This document shows, piece by piece, positions 25,525 to 33,620 of a stretch of DNA of 64,000 bases. A model generated the notes under the pieces. It did no database searches, was not told the origin of the DNA, and saw only the letters and a program-made list of their open reading frames with translations. The stretch's first letter is position 1. Every line of letters starts with the position of its first letter. A program made the translations under genes and the position numbers. The stretch is from Streptomyces sp. NBC_01445. Lineage in GTDB: Bacteria > Actinomycetota > Actinomycetes > Streptomycetales > Streptomycetaceae. The DNA lies in the NCBI RefSeq assembly GCF_035918235.1, contig NZ_CP109485.1:7789001-7853000 (forward strand), written 5' to 3'.

Positions 25525-27087
25525 ATGACGACGGGCAGTTCGAGCACGAGCGACACGGCACCACCCCCCGCGTCCGACGCGGGGATCAACACCTTCAAGG
25601 GACAGGAGAGCGCTCTGCGCGCCGGCCGCCTCGGCACGGCGGGCCTGCTGCTCTCCGTGCTGGCCGCGACGGGCCCGCTCATGGTGGTCGCCGGCGTCAT
25701 GCCCACCACGTTCGCCGTGATGGGTGTCGTCGGGCAGCCGCTGCTCTTCCTCATCCTGGGCGTCGTCCTCGCCCTCTTCAGCGTCGGCTACGCCGAGATG
25801 AGCCGGCACGTCCACAACGCCGGCGCCTTCTACGCGTACATATCCCGCGGCCTCGGCCCGACCGCCGGTGCGGGCGCCGCTCTGGTCGCGCTCGTCGCCT
25901 ACAGCGTCCTCCAGGTCGGCATCTACGGGATGTTCGGCTTCGAGGTGTCCAACCTCCTGGCCACCTACCTCGACCTCAGCATCGCCTGGTGGATCCCGGC
26001 GCTGGTCGCCGTGCTCGCGGTCGGCGCGCTCGCCCTGCTGAAGATCGACGTGAACGCGCGCGTGCTCGGCGTACTCCTGCTCGTGGAGGTCGCGCTCGTC
26101 GTCATCTTCGACATCGCGGCGATCGGCGACCCGGCGAAGGAGGGCCTGTCGCTGCACGCCTTCAACCCGGACACCCTCACCGGCGCGGGCGTCGGCACCG
26201 CCCTGTGCTTCTGCATCGCCGCCTTCACCGGCTTCGAGCAGGCGCCCGTGTACGCGGAGGAGACCAGCCGCCCGCACATCCTCGTGCCGCGCGTGATGTT
26301 CATGGCGGTCGGCTTCGTCGCCGTCTTCTTCGCCATCAGCTCCTGGGCGCTCACCGTCGCCGCGGGACCCTCCGCGATCATCCCGACCGCGCAGAAGCAG
26401 AGCGCGGGCCTGATGTTCTTCCTGACGGAGAGCAGGCTCGGCGGCACGTTCACGGACATCGTCCATGTCCTTTTCGTCACCGGCATGTTCGCGGCGCTCC
26501 TCAGCTTCCACAACGTCGTCTCGCGCTACGCCTTCGCCATGGGCCGCGAGGGACTGCTGCCCGCCACCTTCGGCCGCACCAACAGCTCCAGCGGCGCGCC
26601 CGGCACCGGCTCCCTGCTCCAGACCGCCCTCTCCCTGATCATCGTCGTGGCCTTCGCGGTCACCGACGACGGCAAGGCGGGCGACCCGACGGCGCCCGTG
26701 CTCAAGCTCTTCACCTGGGGCGGCAACGTCGGCGCCCTCGGCATCATCCTGCTGATGGCCACCGCCTCGCTGGCCGTGATCGTCTTCTTCGTCAGGCGCG
26801 GCGCAGCGGGCGCTCAGATCTGGCGCCTGATCGCGTCGGGGATCGCCGGGATCGCGCTGCTCGTCATCGCCTTCTACACGGTCAAGGACTTCGACGTCCT
26901 CGTCGGCGCGGGCCCGGGCTCCTCCCTCAACTGGGTGCTGCCCGGCATCATCGCGCTGGCCGCCGTCATCGGCTTCGTCCACGGCGTCGTCCTGCGCGGC
27001 AGGAACCCCGAGGCGCACGCCAGGATCGGTCTCGGCAACGAGGCGTTCCAGCTGGAGAAGGCGGCCGGCGTGCCCGCCCAGAAGTGA
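25525..27087 (+). CDS. APC-superfamily amino acid permease
   Basis: A 520-residue, 12-helix permease. The N-terminus ESALRAGRLGTAGLLLSVLAA and the motif FTGFEQAPVYAEETSRP in the helix 6-7 region are typical of the APC superfamily. It probably imports amino acids or amines with protons. AGGGAAGGGA precedes the ATG. A hairpin terminator follows. Confidence 0.9.
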   Translation: MTTGSSSTSDTAPPPASDAGINTFKGQESALRAGRLGTAGLLLSVLAATGPLMVVAGVMPTTFAVMGVVGQPLLFLILGVVLALFSVGYAEMSRHVHNAGAFYAYISRGLGPTAGAGAALVALVAYSVLQVGIYGMFGFEVSNLLATYLDLSIAWWIPALVAVLAVGALALLKIDVNARVLGVLLLVEVALVVIFDIAAIGDPAKEGLSLHAFNPDTLTGAGVGTALCFCIAAFTGFEQAPVYAEETSRPHILVPRVMFMAVGFVAVFFAISSWALTVAAGPSAIIPTAQKQSAGLMFFLTESRLGGTFTDIVHVLFVTGMFAALLSFHNVVSRYAFAMGREGLLPATFGRTNSSSGAPGTGSLLQTALSLIIVVAFAVTDDGKAGDPTAPVLKLFTWGGNVGALGIILLMATASLAVIVFFVRRGAAGAQIWRLIASGIAGIALLVIAFYTVKDFDVLVGAGPGSSLNWVLPGIIALAAVIGFVHGVVLRGRNPEAHARIGLGNEAFQLEKAAGVPAQK

Positions 27088-27102
27088 CAGAACGCTGACG
27101 AA

Positions 27103-27137
27103 CACCCGTGGCCACTGGTCACCGGCGGCCACGGGTG
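27103..27137 (+). terminator. terminator of the APC permease gene
   Basis: CACCCGTGGCC and its exact complement GGCCACGGGTG flank a 13-nt loop that is itself partly symmetric. It ends 13 nt before the GTG start of the next gene, so its 3' arm is close to that gene's ribosome-binding region. Confidence 0.65.
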
Positions 27138-27150
27138 CTCGAATCAGTGT

Positions 27151-27894
27151 GTGAACCCGGAAGAACCCGTACCGCCCGAGCGGGACGAGCAGCGAGGCGC
27201 GCCCGTCGGCCGCCGTCTCGTCCTCGGCATGCTCGGACTCGGCGCCCTCGGCGTCGCCGCCGCGCCCACCCTTCAGCGCGGCCTCGAATCCTTCCTCGGC
27301 AACGCCGCGGACAAGGATCCCACCGGCCTGACGGACCTCCTGCCGAACGGCGGCGGCTTCCGCTACTACTCGGTCGCCTCCTCCGTCCCCAACAGGTCGG
27401 CCGCCGACTACCGCCTCACCGTCGACGGCCTCGTCGACCGGCCCACCACCTACACGCTCCCCGCGCTGCGGGCGCTCCCGCAGACCCGCCTCGTGCGCGA
27501 CGTCCAGTGCGTCACCGGGTGGCGCGTGCCGGAAACCCCCTTCGAGGGCGTACGCCTCTCCGCCATCCTGGACGCGGCCGGGGTCCGGCCGTCCGCCAAG
27601 GCGCTGCGGCTGACCTGCTTCGACGGCACCTACAGCGAGAGCCTCACGCTGTCCCAGGCCCGCCGCGCCGACGTGCTCGTCGCGCTGCGGATGCAGGACA
27701 AGCCCCTCGGTCACACCCACGGCGGGCCGGTCCGCCTCTACGTCGGCCCCATGTACTTCTACAAGTCGGCGAAATGGCTGTCCGGCATCACCGTCACCGA
27801 CCGTGTCGAACCCGGCTACTGGGAAGAGCGCGGCTACGACGTGGACGCGTGGGTCGGCCGCTCGAACGGACGCGACGATGAACCCACCCAGTGA
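27151..27894 (+). CDS. molybdopterin-dependent oxidoreductase, YedY/MsrP-like
   Basis: A 247-residue protein. An Arg-pair and hydrophobic stretch at about 20-42 (GRRLVLGMLGLGALGVAAAP) looks like a Tat or anchor segment. The oxidoreductase-molybdopterin domain follows, with the molybdenum-ligand Cys120 in RDVQCVTGW and the downstream HTHGGPVRLYVGPMYFYKSAKW. The family reduces oxidised methionine or related S/N-oxides. It overlaps the cytochrome b gene by 17 nt, forming a catalytic subunit plus quinol-linked membrane partner. The start is GTG. Confidence 0.88.
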   Translation: MNPEEPVPPERDEQRGAPVGRRLVLGMLGLGALGVAAAPTLQRGLESFLGNAADKDPTGLTDLLPNGGGFRYYSVASSVPNRSAADYRLTVDGLVDRPTTYTLPALRALPQTRLVRDVQCVTGWRVPETPFEGVRLSAILDAAGVRPSAKALRLTCFDGTYSESLTLSQARRADVLVALRMQDKPLGHTHGGPVRLYVGPMYFYKSAKWLSGITVTDRVEPGYWEERGYDVDAWVGRSNGRDDEPTQ

Positions 27895-28483
27895 ACTCAC
27901 CGCGCGCGTAAGGCGCTTCACCCGCACCGAGACCTGGGTCCACCGGTCCACGGCGGCCCTCATGGGCCTGTGCATCCTGACGGCGGCCTGCCTGTACGTG
28001 CCCCAGTTCGCGGAGCTCGTCGGCCGCCGCGAACTCGTGGTCAGGCTCCACGAGTGGTCCGGTCTCCTGCTGCCCGCGCCCTACCTCGTAGGCCTCGCGT
28101 CCCGCGCCTTCCGCGCCGACCTGCGCCGCCTGAACCGCTTCGTCCCGCACGACCGCACCTGGCTTCGCTCCGCCCTGCGCCGCTCGGGCCCGAGGCCCGC
28201 GGGCAAGTTCAACGCGGGCCAGAAGCTGTACGCGGGCTGGCTCGGGGGAGCGGTCCTGGTGATGCTCGGCACGGGCCTGCTCATGTGGTTCACGCACCTC
28301 GCGCCCCTCACCTGGCGCACCGGCAGCACCTTCGTGCACGACTGGCTGTCCCTCGCCCTCGGCATCGTGGTCGCCGGGCACATCGCGAAGGCGTGGGCGG
28401 ACCCCGAGGCGCGGCTCGGCATGCGGACCGGGTTCGTGGGGAGGGAGTGGGCCGAGCGCGAGCACGGCGAGTGGCTGCCTTGA
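27878..28483 (+). CDS. cytochrome b561-type membrane subunit, partner of the molybdoenzyme
   Basis: A 201-residue, four-helix membrane protein. His residues that could ligate two hemes are seen in TWVHRSTAAL, VRLHEWSGLL, MWFTHLAPL, FVHDWLSLAL and VVAGHIAKAW. It is analogous to YedZ/formate-dehydrogenase gamma subunits that pass quinol electrons to the molybdenum site. The ATG lies inside the end of the preceding gene, so translation is coupled. Confidence 0.85.
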   Translation: MNPPSELTARVRRFTRTETWVHRSTAALMGLCILTAACLYVPQFAELVGRRELVVRLHEWSGLLLPAPYLVGLASRAFRADLRRLNRFVPHDRTWLRSALRRSGPRPAGKFNAGQKLYAGWLGGAVLVMLGTGLLMWFTHLAPLTWRTGSTFVHDWLSLALGIVVAGHIAKAWADPEARLGMRTGFVGREWAEREHGEWLP

Positions 28484-28493
28484 CGGCGCCGCG

Positions 28494-29525
28494 CTACGCG
28501 CCCGCGCCGAAGTCCAGCAGGACCTTGCACGCCCGCGAGCGGTCCGCGGCCAGCACGAACGCCGACTCCGCATCCGCCACCGGGACCACCGCGCTGATCA
28601 GCTCCGCCAGCCCCGGCTGCTCGGCGAGCAGGAGCAGCGCGTCGTCGAACTCCGTGTCGAAGCGGAACGCCCCGCGCAGCTCGATCTCCCGGCTGACCAC
28701 GAGGTTCCCCGCGAACGGGCTCTGCCCCGGCGGCAGCATCCCGAGCTGTACGACCACACCGCCGCGCCGCACATGGCGCAGGCAGCTGTCGAGCCCGGCG
28801 GCCACGCCCGAAGCCTCGACCGCCGCGTGGGCCTCGTCGGGCCGGCCCTTGTCGGCCGGGTCGTCCGCGCGCACGAGGGTGTCGGCGCCGGCGAGTTCCG
28901 CGTACCGGAGAGCTTCGGGGAGGAGATCGGTGGCGGTCACGTGGGCCGCCCCGGCCGCCTTGGCCGCGGCGACGACGAGGCAGCCGATGGGGCCCGCGCC
29001 GGTCACGAGCACGTGCTTGCCCGCGACCGGTCCCGCCCGGCGCACCGCGTGCAGCGCCACCGCGAGGGGCTCGGCGAGGGCGGCCCGGTCGAGCGGAAGC
29101 CCGGCCGGTACGGCCCTCAACTGGTCGGCGGGGACGGCGATCCGCGCGGCGAATCCGCCCTGGACGTGCGGGGTGCGGGCCGCGCTGCCGAGGTAGCGGG
29201 TGTCGCGGCAGACATTGCGCCGCCCGTCCACGCACTCGGGGCAGGTCCCGCAGGGGGTGGCGGGGTGCACGGCGACGGCCGTGCCGGGCGCGGGGCCGGT
29301 GGCACCGTCCCCGTACGAGATGACCGTGCCCACGACCTCGTGGCCGAGCAGCATGGGTTCCTGGAGCCGGAAGTCGCCGACGCCGCCGTGGCGCCAGTAG
29401 TGCAGGTCGGAGCCGCACACCCCGCCGTAGCGGACGGCGACGAGCGCCTGACCCGGGCCGGGTTCGGGGAAGGGGAGTTCGTCGACGCGCAGATCTCCCG
29501 CGCCGTGGATCACGCAGCCCAGCAT
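28494..29525 (-). CDS. idnD: zinc-dependent alcohol dehydrogenase, L-idonate 5-dehydrogenase type
   Basis: A 343-residue MDR enzyme. The catalytic zinc region is GVCGSDLHYWRHGG, then GHEVVG. The structural zinc site has the four cysteines of CGTCPECVDGRRNVC. The nucleotide motif is VTGAGPIGCLVV. The context next to idnO, gntP and gntK supports oxidation of L-idonate to 5-ketogluconate. The start at MLGCVIHG is chosen for GGAGGAGA immediately upstream; an ATG six codons earlier lacks a site. It is last gene of the gluconate operon. Confidence 0.85.
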   Translation of the reverse strand: MLGCVIHGAGDLRVDELPFPEPGPGQALVAVRYGGVCGSDLHYWRHGGVGDFRLQEPMLLGHEVVGTVISYGDGATGPAPGTAVAVHPATPCGTCPECVDGRRNVCRDTRYLGSAARTPHVQGGFAARIAVPADQLRAVPAGLPLDRAALAEPLAVALHAVRRAGPVAGKHVLVTGAGPIGCLVVAAAKAAGAAHVTATDLLPEALRYAELAGADTLVRADDPADKGRPDEAHAAVEASGVAAGLDSCLRHVRRGGVVVQLGMLPPGQSPFAGNLVVSREIELRGAFRFDTEFDDALLLLAEQPGLAELISAVVPVADAESAFVLAADRSRACKVLLDFGAGA

Positions 29526-29551
29526 CAGGTCTCCTCCAGCCATGAGGTCTT

Positions 29552-30325
29552 CTAGAGAACGCTCGTCATGCCGCCGTCGACGTAGAGGATCTGCCCGCTG
29601 ACGAAGTCGGACGCGGGCGAGGCCAGGAACAGGGTGCCGCCGACGAGGTCGTCGGTGCGGCCCCAGCGGCCGGCCGGGGTCCTGCGGCGGACCCAGGCGC
29701 TGAACTCCTCGTCGCGGACGAGCGGTTCGGTCAGCTCGGTCTCGATGTAGCCGGGGCCGAGCCCGTTGACCTGGACCCCGGAGGGGCCCCAGTCGGCGCA
29801 CATGCCCTTGGTGAGCATCTTCAGAGCGCCCTTGGTGGCGGCGTAGGGCGCGATGCCGGGCCGCACGACCTCGCTCTGCAGCGAGCAGATGTTGATGATC
29901 TTTCCGTGGCCGCGTTCCACCATGCCACGGGCCGCCTCACGGCCCACCAGGAACGCGCTCGTCAGATTGGTGTTCAGGACCCGGTGCCAGTCGGCGTCGG
30001 TGAACTCCAGGAGCGGGGCGCGCAGTTGCATGCCCGCGTTGTTGACGAGGATGTCGAGCGGACCCACCCGCTCCTCGACCCCGGCGACTCCGGCGGCCAC
30101 GGACGGTCCGTCCGTGACGTCGAACGCCGCGGTGTGGACCGGGCTGTTTCCTGTCTGCTCCGACAGCCGCTCGGCCGCGTCCGCGAGGGCGGGCTCGTCG
30201 CGTCCGTTGAGGACGACGGTCGCGCCGGCCTCCAGGAGGCCGCGGGCCAGGGCGAACCCGATCCCACGGCTGGAACCGGTCACCAGGGCCGTGCGGCCGC
30301 TGATGTCGAAGAGGGGGTGGGTCAT
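29552..30325 (-). CDS. idnO: gluconate 5-dehydrogenase (SDR)
   Basis: A 257-residue SDR. TGSSRGIG is the cofactor motif (about 17-24), NNAGMQLR follows, and the catalytic block is CSLQSEVVRPGIAPYAATKGA with the Tyr/Lys pair. The C-terminus VSGQILYVDGGMTS matches Ga5DH/IdnO proteins, which interconvert 5-ketogluconate and gluconate. It lies 18 nt downstream of gntP. Confidence 0.9.
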   Translation of the reverse strand: MTHPLFDISGRTALVTGSSRGIGFALARGLLEAGATVVLNGRDEPALADAAERLSEQTGNSPVHTAAFDVTDGPSVAAGVAGVEERVGPLDILVNNAGMQLRAPLLEFTDADWHRVLNTNLTSAFLVGREAARGMVERGHGKIINICSLQSEVVRPGIAPYAATKGALKMLTKGMCADWGPSGVQVNGLGPGYIETELTEPLVRDEEFSAWVRRRTPAGRWGRTDDLVGGTLFLASPASDFVSGQILYVDGGMTSVL

Positions 30326-30343
30326 GGCTCGGTACTCCCGTCG

Positions 30344-31741
30344 CTAAATGACCAGGGACAGCAGCAGGACCAGGCCACCGGCGACGACCGAGATGATCGT
30401 CTCCATGACGGACCAGGTCTTGATGGTCTGCCCGACGTTCAGGCCGAAGTACTCCTTCACCAGCCAGAAGCCCGCGTCGTTCACGTGGCTGAAGAAGAGC
30501 GAGCCGGCGCCGATCGCGAGGACCAGCAGGGCCGTGTGCGCGGTCGACATGTCGGCCGCGAGCGGCGCCACGAGACCGGCCGCCGAGATGGTCGCGACGG
30601 TGGCGGAGCCCGTGGCGAGGCGTATGACGACCGCGATCAGCCAGGCGAGCAGCAGGGCCGGGATCGCCCAGTCCTTGGAGATGTCGAGGACCATCTGGCC
30701 CACGCCGGAGTCGATGAGGGTCTGCTTGAAGCCGCCGCCCGCGCCGACGATGAGGAGGACGCCCGCGATCGGGGCGAGCGACTTCTCGACGGTGGAGGAC
30801 AGCCTGTCCTTGGTGAACCCGGCCGCGCGGCCCAGCGTGAACATGCCGACGATCACGGCGGCGAGCAGGGCGATCAGCGGCGAGCCGATGACGTCGAAGA
30901 CGCGCTGCACGGTGTGCTCGGGCTTGTCCACGACGATGTCGACGAGTGCCTTGGCGAGCATCAGGACGACGGGGAGCAGGATCGTGGCGACGGCCGCGCG
31001 GAAGCTGGGACGCTTCTCCAGGTCGTCGCTGGCCCGCGCCGGGGTCATCTTGTCCGGGGCCTGGACGTCCACCCAGCGTGCGGCGACCTTCGAGAACAGC
31101 GGACCCGCGATGATCACCGTCGGGATGGCGATGAGGACACCCAGGGCGAGCGTGACGCCGAGGTTGGCGCCGACGGCGTCGATCGCGACGAGCGGGCCGG
31201 GGTGCGGCGGAATCAGGCCGTGCATGACCGACAGGCCGGCGAGGGCCGGGATGCCGATACGCATCAGCGAGTAGTTGCCGCGCTTGGCGACCATCAGGAC
31301 GACCGGGATCAGCAGCACGATGCCGACCTCGAAGAACAGCGGCAGACCGATCACCGAGGCGATCAGGACCATCGCCCACGGCATGGCGCGCCCGCCGGCC
31401 TTGGCGAGGATCGTGTCGACGATCTGGTCGGCGCCGCCGGAGTCGGCGAGCAGCTTGCCCAGGATCGCGCCGAGCGCGATCAGCACACCCACACCGGCCA
31501 CGGTGGAACCAAGGCCCGCGGTGAAGCTGACGATGGTCTTGTCGAGGGGGGCGCCCGCGAAGGCTCCCAGGGCCAGAGAACCGATGGTCAGCGCCAGGAA
31601 GGCGTGGACCCGGAACTTCGTGATGAGCAGAACGATGACAGCGATGCCCGCGAGGACGGCGATCCCCAGCTGGGCGTGGCCCGCCGAGGTGATCGGTTCG
31701 ACGGCATCCGCTGCCAGCGTCTCGACGCTGAGACTGGTCAC
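30344..31741 (-). CDS. gntP: GntP family gluconate:H+ symporter
   Basis: A 465-residue membrane protein with about 12-14 hydrophobic helices. Diagnostic GntP segments include LGAILGKLLADSGGADQIV, GLPLFFEVGIVLLIPV, SVMHGLIPPHPGPLVAID and the C-terminal FSHVNDAGFWLVKEYF. It imports gluconate (or idonate), and is followed by the two dehydrogenases and preceded by the kinase, so the locus is self-sufficient. Confidence 0.94.
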   Translation of the reverse strand: MTSLSVETLAADAVEPITSAGHAQLGIAVLAGIAVIVLLITKFRVHAFLALTIGSLALGAFAGAPLDKTIVSFTAGLGSTVAGVGVLIALGAILGKLLADSGGADQIVDTILAKAGGRAMPWAMVLIASVIGLPLFFEVGIVLLIPVVLMVAKRGNYSLMRIGIPALAGLSVMHGLIPPHPGPLVAIDAVGANLGVTLALGVLIAIPTVIIAGPLFSKVAARWVDVQAPDKMTPARASDDLEKRPSFRAAVATILLPVVLMLAKALVDIVVDKPEHTVQRVFDVIGSPLIALLAAVIVGMFTLGRAAGFTKDRLSSTVEKSLAPIAGVLLIVGAGGGFKQTLIDSGVGQMVLDISKDWAIPALLLAWLIAVVIRLATGSATVATISAAGLVAPLAADMSTAHTALLVLAIGAGSLFFSHVNDAGFWLVKEYFGLNVGQTIKTWSVMETIISVVAGGLVLLLSLVI

Positions 31742-31779
31742 GGCTTTTCCTTGGTGGTGGTGGGGACTTCTGGGCTACT

Positions 31780-32325
31780 TCAGCGCCGGGCGCTGGGGGA
31801 CGGGGACCGGCCTTCGAGGCTGTCGAGGGCCGCGACGGCCCGCTCCGTGATCTCCTCGGGGCTGCCCGACACATCGACGTCGACGCCCGCCTCGTCCGCC
31901 GCGAGCGGCTGGAGCGTGGCGAACTGCGAGTCCAGCAGGGCCGTGGGCATGAAGTGCCCCTGGCGGTGCGACATCCGGTCCTCGATGAGGGCGCGGTCAC
32001 CCGTGAGGTGGACGAACACGACTCCGGGGGCCTCGGCCCTGAGCCGGTCGCGATAGCTCCGCTTGAGCGCGGAGCTGCTGACGACGCCGCCGAGTCCCGC
32101 CCGTCCGTGCGCCCACTCGCCGATGGCGTCGAGCCACGGCCACCGGTCGTCGTCGGTCAGGGGGGTGCCGGCCGACATCTTGGCGATGTTCGCCGGCGGG
32201 TGGAAGTCGTCGCCCTCGGCGTACGGAACGCCGAGCCTGTCTGCGAGCAGGGGGCCGATCGTGGTCTTGCCGGTCCCTGCCACGCCCATGACTACGACGA
32301 CGTGGGGGGTGCGTCGTGTCTTCAT
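31780..32325 (-). CDS. gntK: gluconokinase
   Basis: A 181-residue P-loop kinase that makes 6-phosphogluconate. Walker A is GVAGTGKTT (13-21). GDDFHPPANIAKMSAGTPLTDDDRWPWL is the gluconokinase-specific stretch, split across about 40-67. The C-terminal SHRQGHFMPTALLDSQ is also characteristic. GAGGA precedes the ATG. It is the first gene of the operon, 55 nt downstream of the operator pair. Confidence 0.95.
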   Translation of the reverse strand: MKTRRTPHVVVVMGVAGTGKTTIGPLLADRLGVPYAEGDDFHPPANIAKMSAGTPLTDDDRWPWLDAIGEWAHGRAGLGGVVSSSALKRSYRDRLRAEAPGVVFVHLTGDRALIEDRMSHRQGHFMPTALLDSQFATLQPLAADEAGVDVDVSGSPEEITERAVAALDSLEGRSPSPSARR

Positions 32326-32380
32326 CGCGTCCTCGCTGTCTTCTTCGACATCGCTGTGTCACGCCACTGAAACCTAAATG

Positions 32381-32423
32381 GTCGGACAAATTCAAGAGAC
32401 TGTGACACAAAAGTCTGACTTTT
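32381..32423. promoter_or_regulatory. paired GntR operators between gntR and gntK
   Basis: Two GTCNGAC palindromes occur. GTCGGAC is at 32381-32387; GTCTGAC at 32413-32419 sits within a perfect 15-bp palindrome AAAAGTCTGACTTTT (32409-32423). Their centres are 32 bp apart, about three helical turns, so two dimers would bind the same face. They lie in the divergent control region and fit FadR-subfamily GntR operators. Confidence 0.65.
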
Positions 32424-32455
32424 TATTCCGTCGGCCCGCCTCGTACGCTGACGTC

Positions 32456-33157
32456 ATGACCACACAGGGCCGGGGGCTGCACGCCCACGTACTGGAGAAC
32501 CTCGGCCCCGCCATCACCGCGGGGGAGTACCCACCGGGCAGCGTGCTGCGCACGGACGAGCTGGCCCAGCGCTACGAGGTGTCGCGCTCCGTCATGCGGG
32601 AGGCCGTACGGGTGCTCGAGTCGATGCACCTCGTGGAGTCCCGGCGCCGGGTCGGCGTGACCGTACGGCCCACGCAGGAGTGGAACGTCTATGACCCGCA
32701 GGTCATCCGCTGGCGGCTGGCCGGCGCGGACCGGCCGCGGCAGCTGCGCTCTCTCACGGTGCTGCGTTCCGCGGTCGAGCCGGTCGCGGCCGGACTCGCC
32801 GCGACCCACGCCACGGCCGAGCAGTGCGCGGCGCTCACCGAGTGCGCGCTCGGCATGGTCGCCACGTCACGCGGCCATCAGCTGGAGGCGTACCTCGTCC
32901 ACGACATCGAGTTCCACCGGGTCGTCCTGAACGCGTCGGGCAACGAGATGTTCGCCCGGCTCGGCGATGTGGTCGCGGAGGTCCTCGCGGGCCGCACGCA
33001 CCACCAGGTGATGTTCGAGGACCCGGACCCGGCGGCCGTGTCACTGCATGTGCACGTGGCCGAGGCCGTCCGCGAGGGGGACGCGATCCGCGCGGAGGCG
33101 CTCACGCGCGAGATCGCGGTGGGTGCGCTCCAGGAACTGGACATCCTCGCGCCCTGA
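32456..33157 (+). CDS. gntR: GntR-family (FadR subgroup) repressor of the gluconate operon
   Basis: A 233-residue regulator. The winged HTH is at about 10-75 (SVLRTDELAQRYEVSRSVMRE, then VRVLESMHLVESRRRVGV). The C-terminal all-helical FCD domain has the metal/ligand His residues in YLVHDIEFHRVVLNASGN and VHVAEAVREGD. The inner ATG (MTTQGRG) is chosen because upstream codons overlap the operators. It is divergent from gntK. Confidence 0.9.
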   Translation: MTTQGRGLHAHVLENLGPAITAGEYPPGSVLRTDELAQRYEVSRSVMREAVRVLESMHLVESRRRVGVTVRPTQEWNVYDPQVIRWRLAGADRPRQLRSLTVLRSAVEPVAAGLAATHATAEQCAALTECALGMVATSRGHQLEAYLVHDIEFHRVVLNASGNEMFARLGDVVAEVLAGRTHHQVMFEDPDPAAVSLHVHVAEAVREGDAIRAEALTREIAVGALQELDILAP

Positions 33158-33172
33158 TTGCAGGGCCGGGCC

Positions 33173-33565
33173 CTACTCGATGAAGTCGCCGTCCACGTAC
33201 ACCCAGGCGCCGTCGAGCCGTATGAACCGACTGCGCTCGTGAAGCGAGCCGGGCCGCCCGCCGTCGGTGTAGCGGGCCCGGAAGGTCACGGTGCCGGTGG
33301 TGTGGAAGGCCGACCCCTCGCTCGTCCCCAGGATCTCCAGACCGGTCCACTTCGTCCCCGGCTCGAAGGTGATGGCCGGGGGCCGGGTGGCCGGGTGCCA
33401 GGTCCGCAGCAGATACGCGGCGTCCTTGACGGCGAAGGCGCAGTAGCGGGACCGCATCAGGGCCTCGGCGGTGGGCGCGTTCGCCCCTCCGGAGTGATAC
33501 CGGCCGCAACAGGCGTCATACGCGGAGGGGAGCCCGCAGGGGCAGGTGGGGGCGGGGCGTGACAT
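33173..33565 (-). CDS. YchJ family protein (UPF0225) with SEC-C-like zinc motif
   Basis: A 130-residue protein. The N-terminal CPCGLPSAYDACCGRYH carries Cys residues of the SEC-C/YchJ type zinc-binding motif. It continues with EALMRSRYCAFAVKDAAYLLRTWHP, the YchJ signature, split across about 35-58. Its biochemical role is unknown. It is convergent with gntR. I regard it as the last core gene before the carbohydrate block. Confidence 0.9.
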   Translation of the reverse strand: MSRPAPTCPCGLPSAYDACCGRYHSGGANAPTAEALMRSRYCAFAVKDAAYLLRTWHPATRPPAITFEPGTKWTGLEILGTSEGSAFHTTGTVTFRARYTDGGRPGSLHERSRFIRLDGAWVYVDGDFIE

Positions 33566-33620
33566 ACGGACGATTCAACCAGCTCCGCGGCCGATCACCC
33601 GGCCCCCACCCCCACCCCTG

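Noticed and set aside
25450..27975. Long minus-strand open frame over the APC permease
   Set aside because: A Glu/Asp/Gly-rich shadow of the permease and the following molybdoenzyme; no recognisable domain.
33540..33620. Possible left attachment site duplicating the tRNA-Leu 3' end
   Set aside because: I compared this boundary with the tRNA 3' sequence and saw no shared block; no integrase gene is present either.
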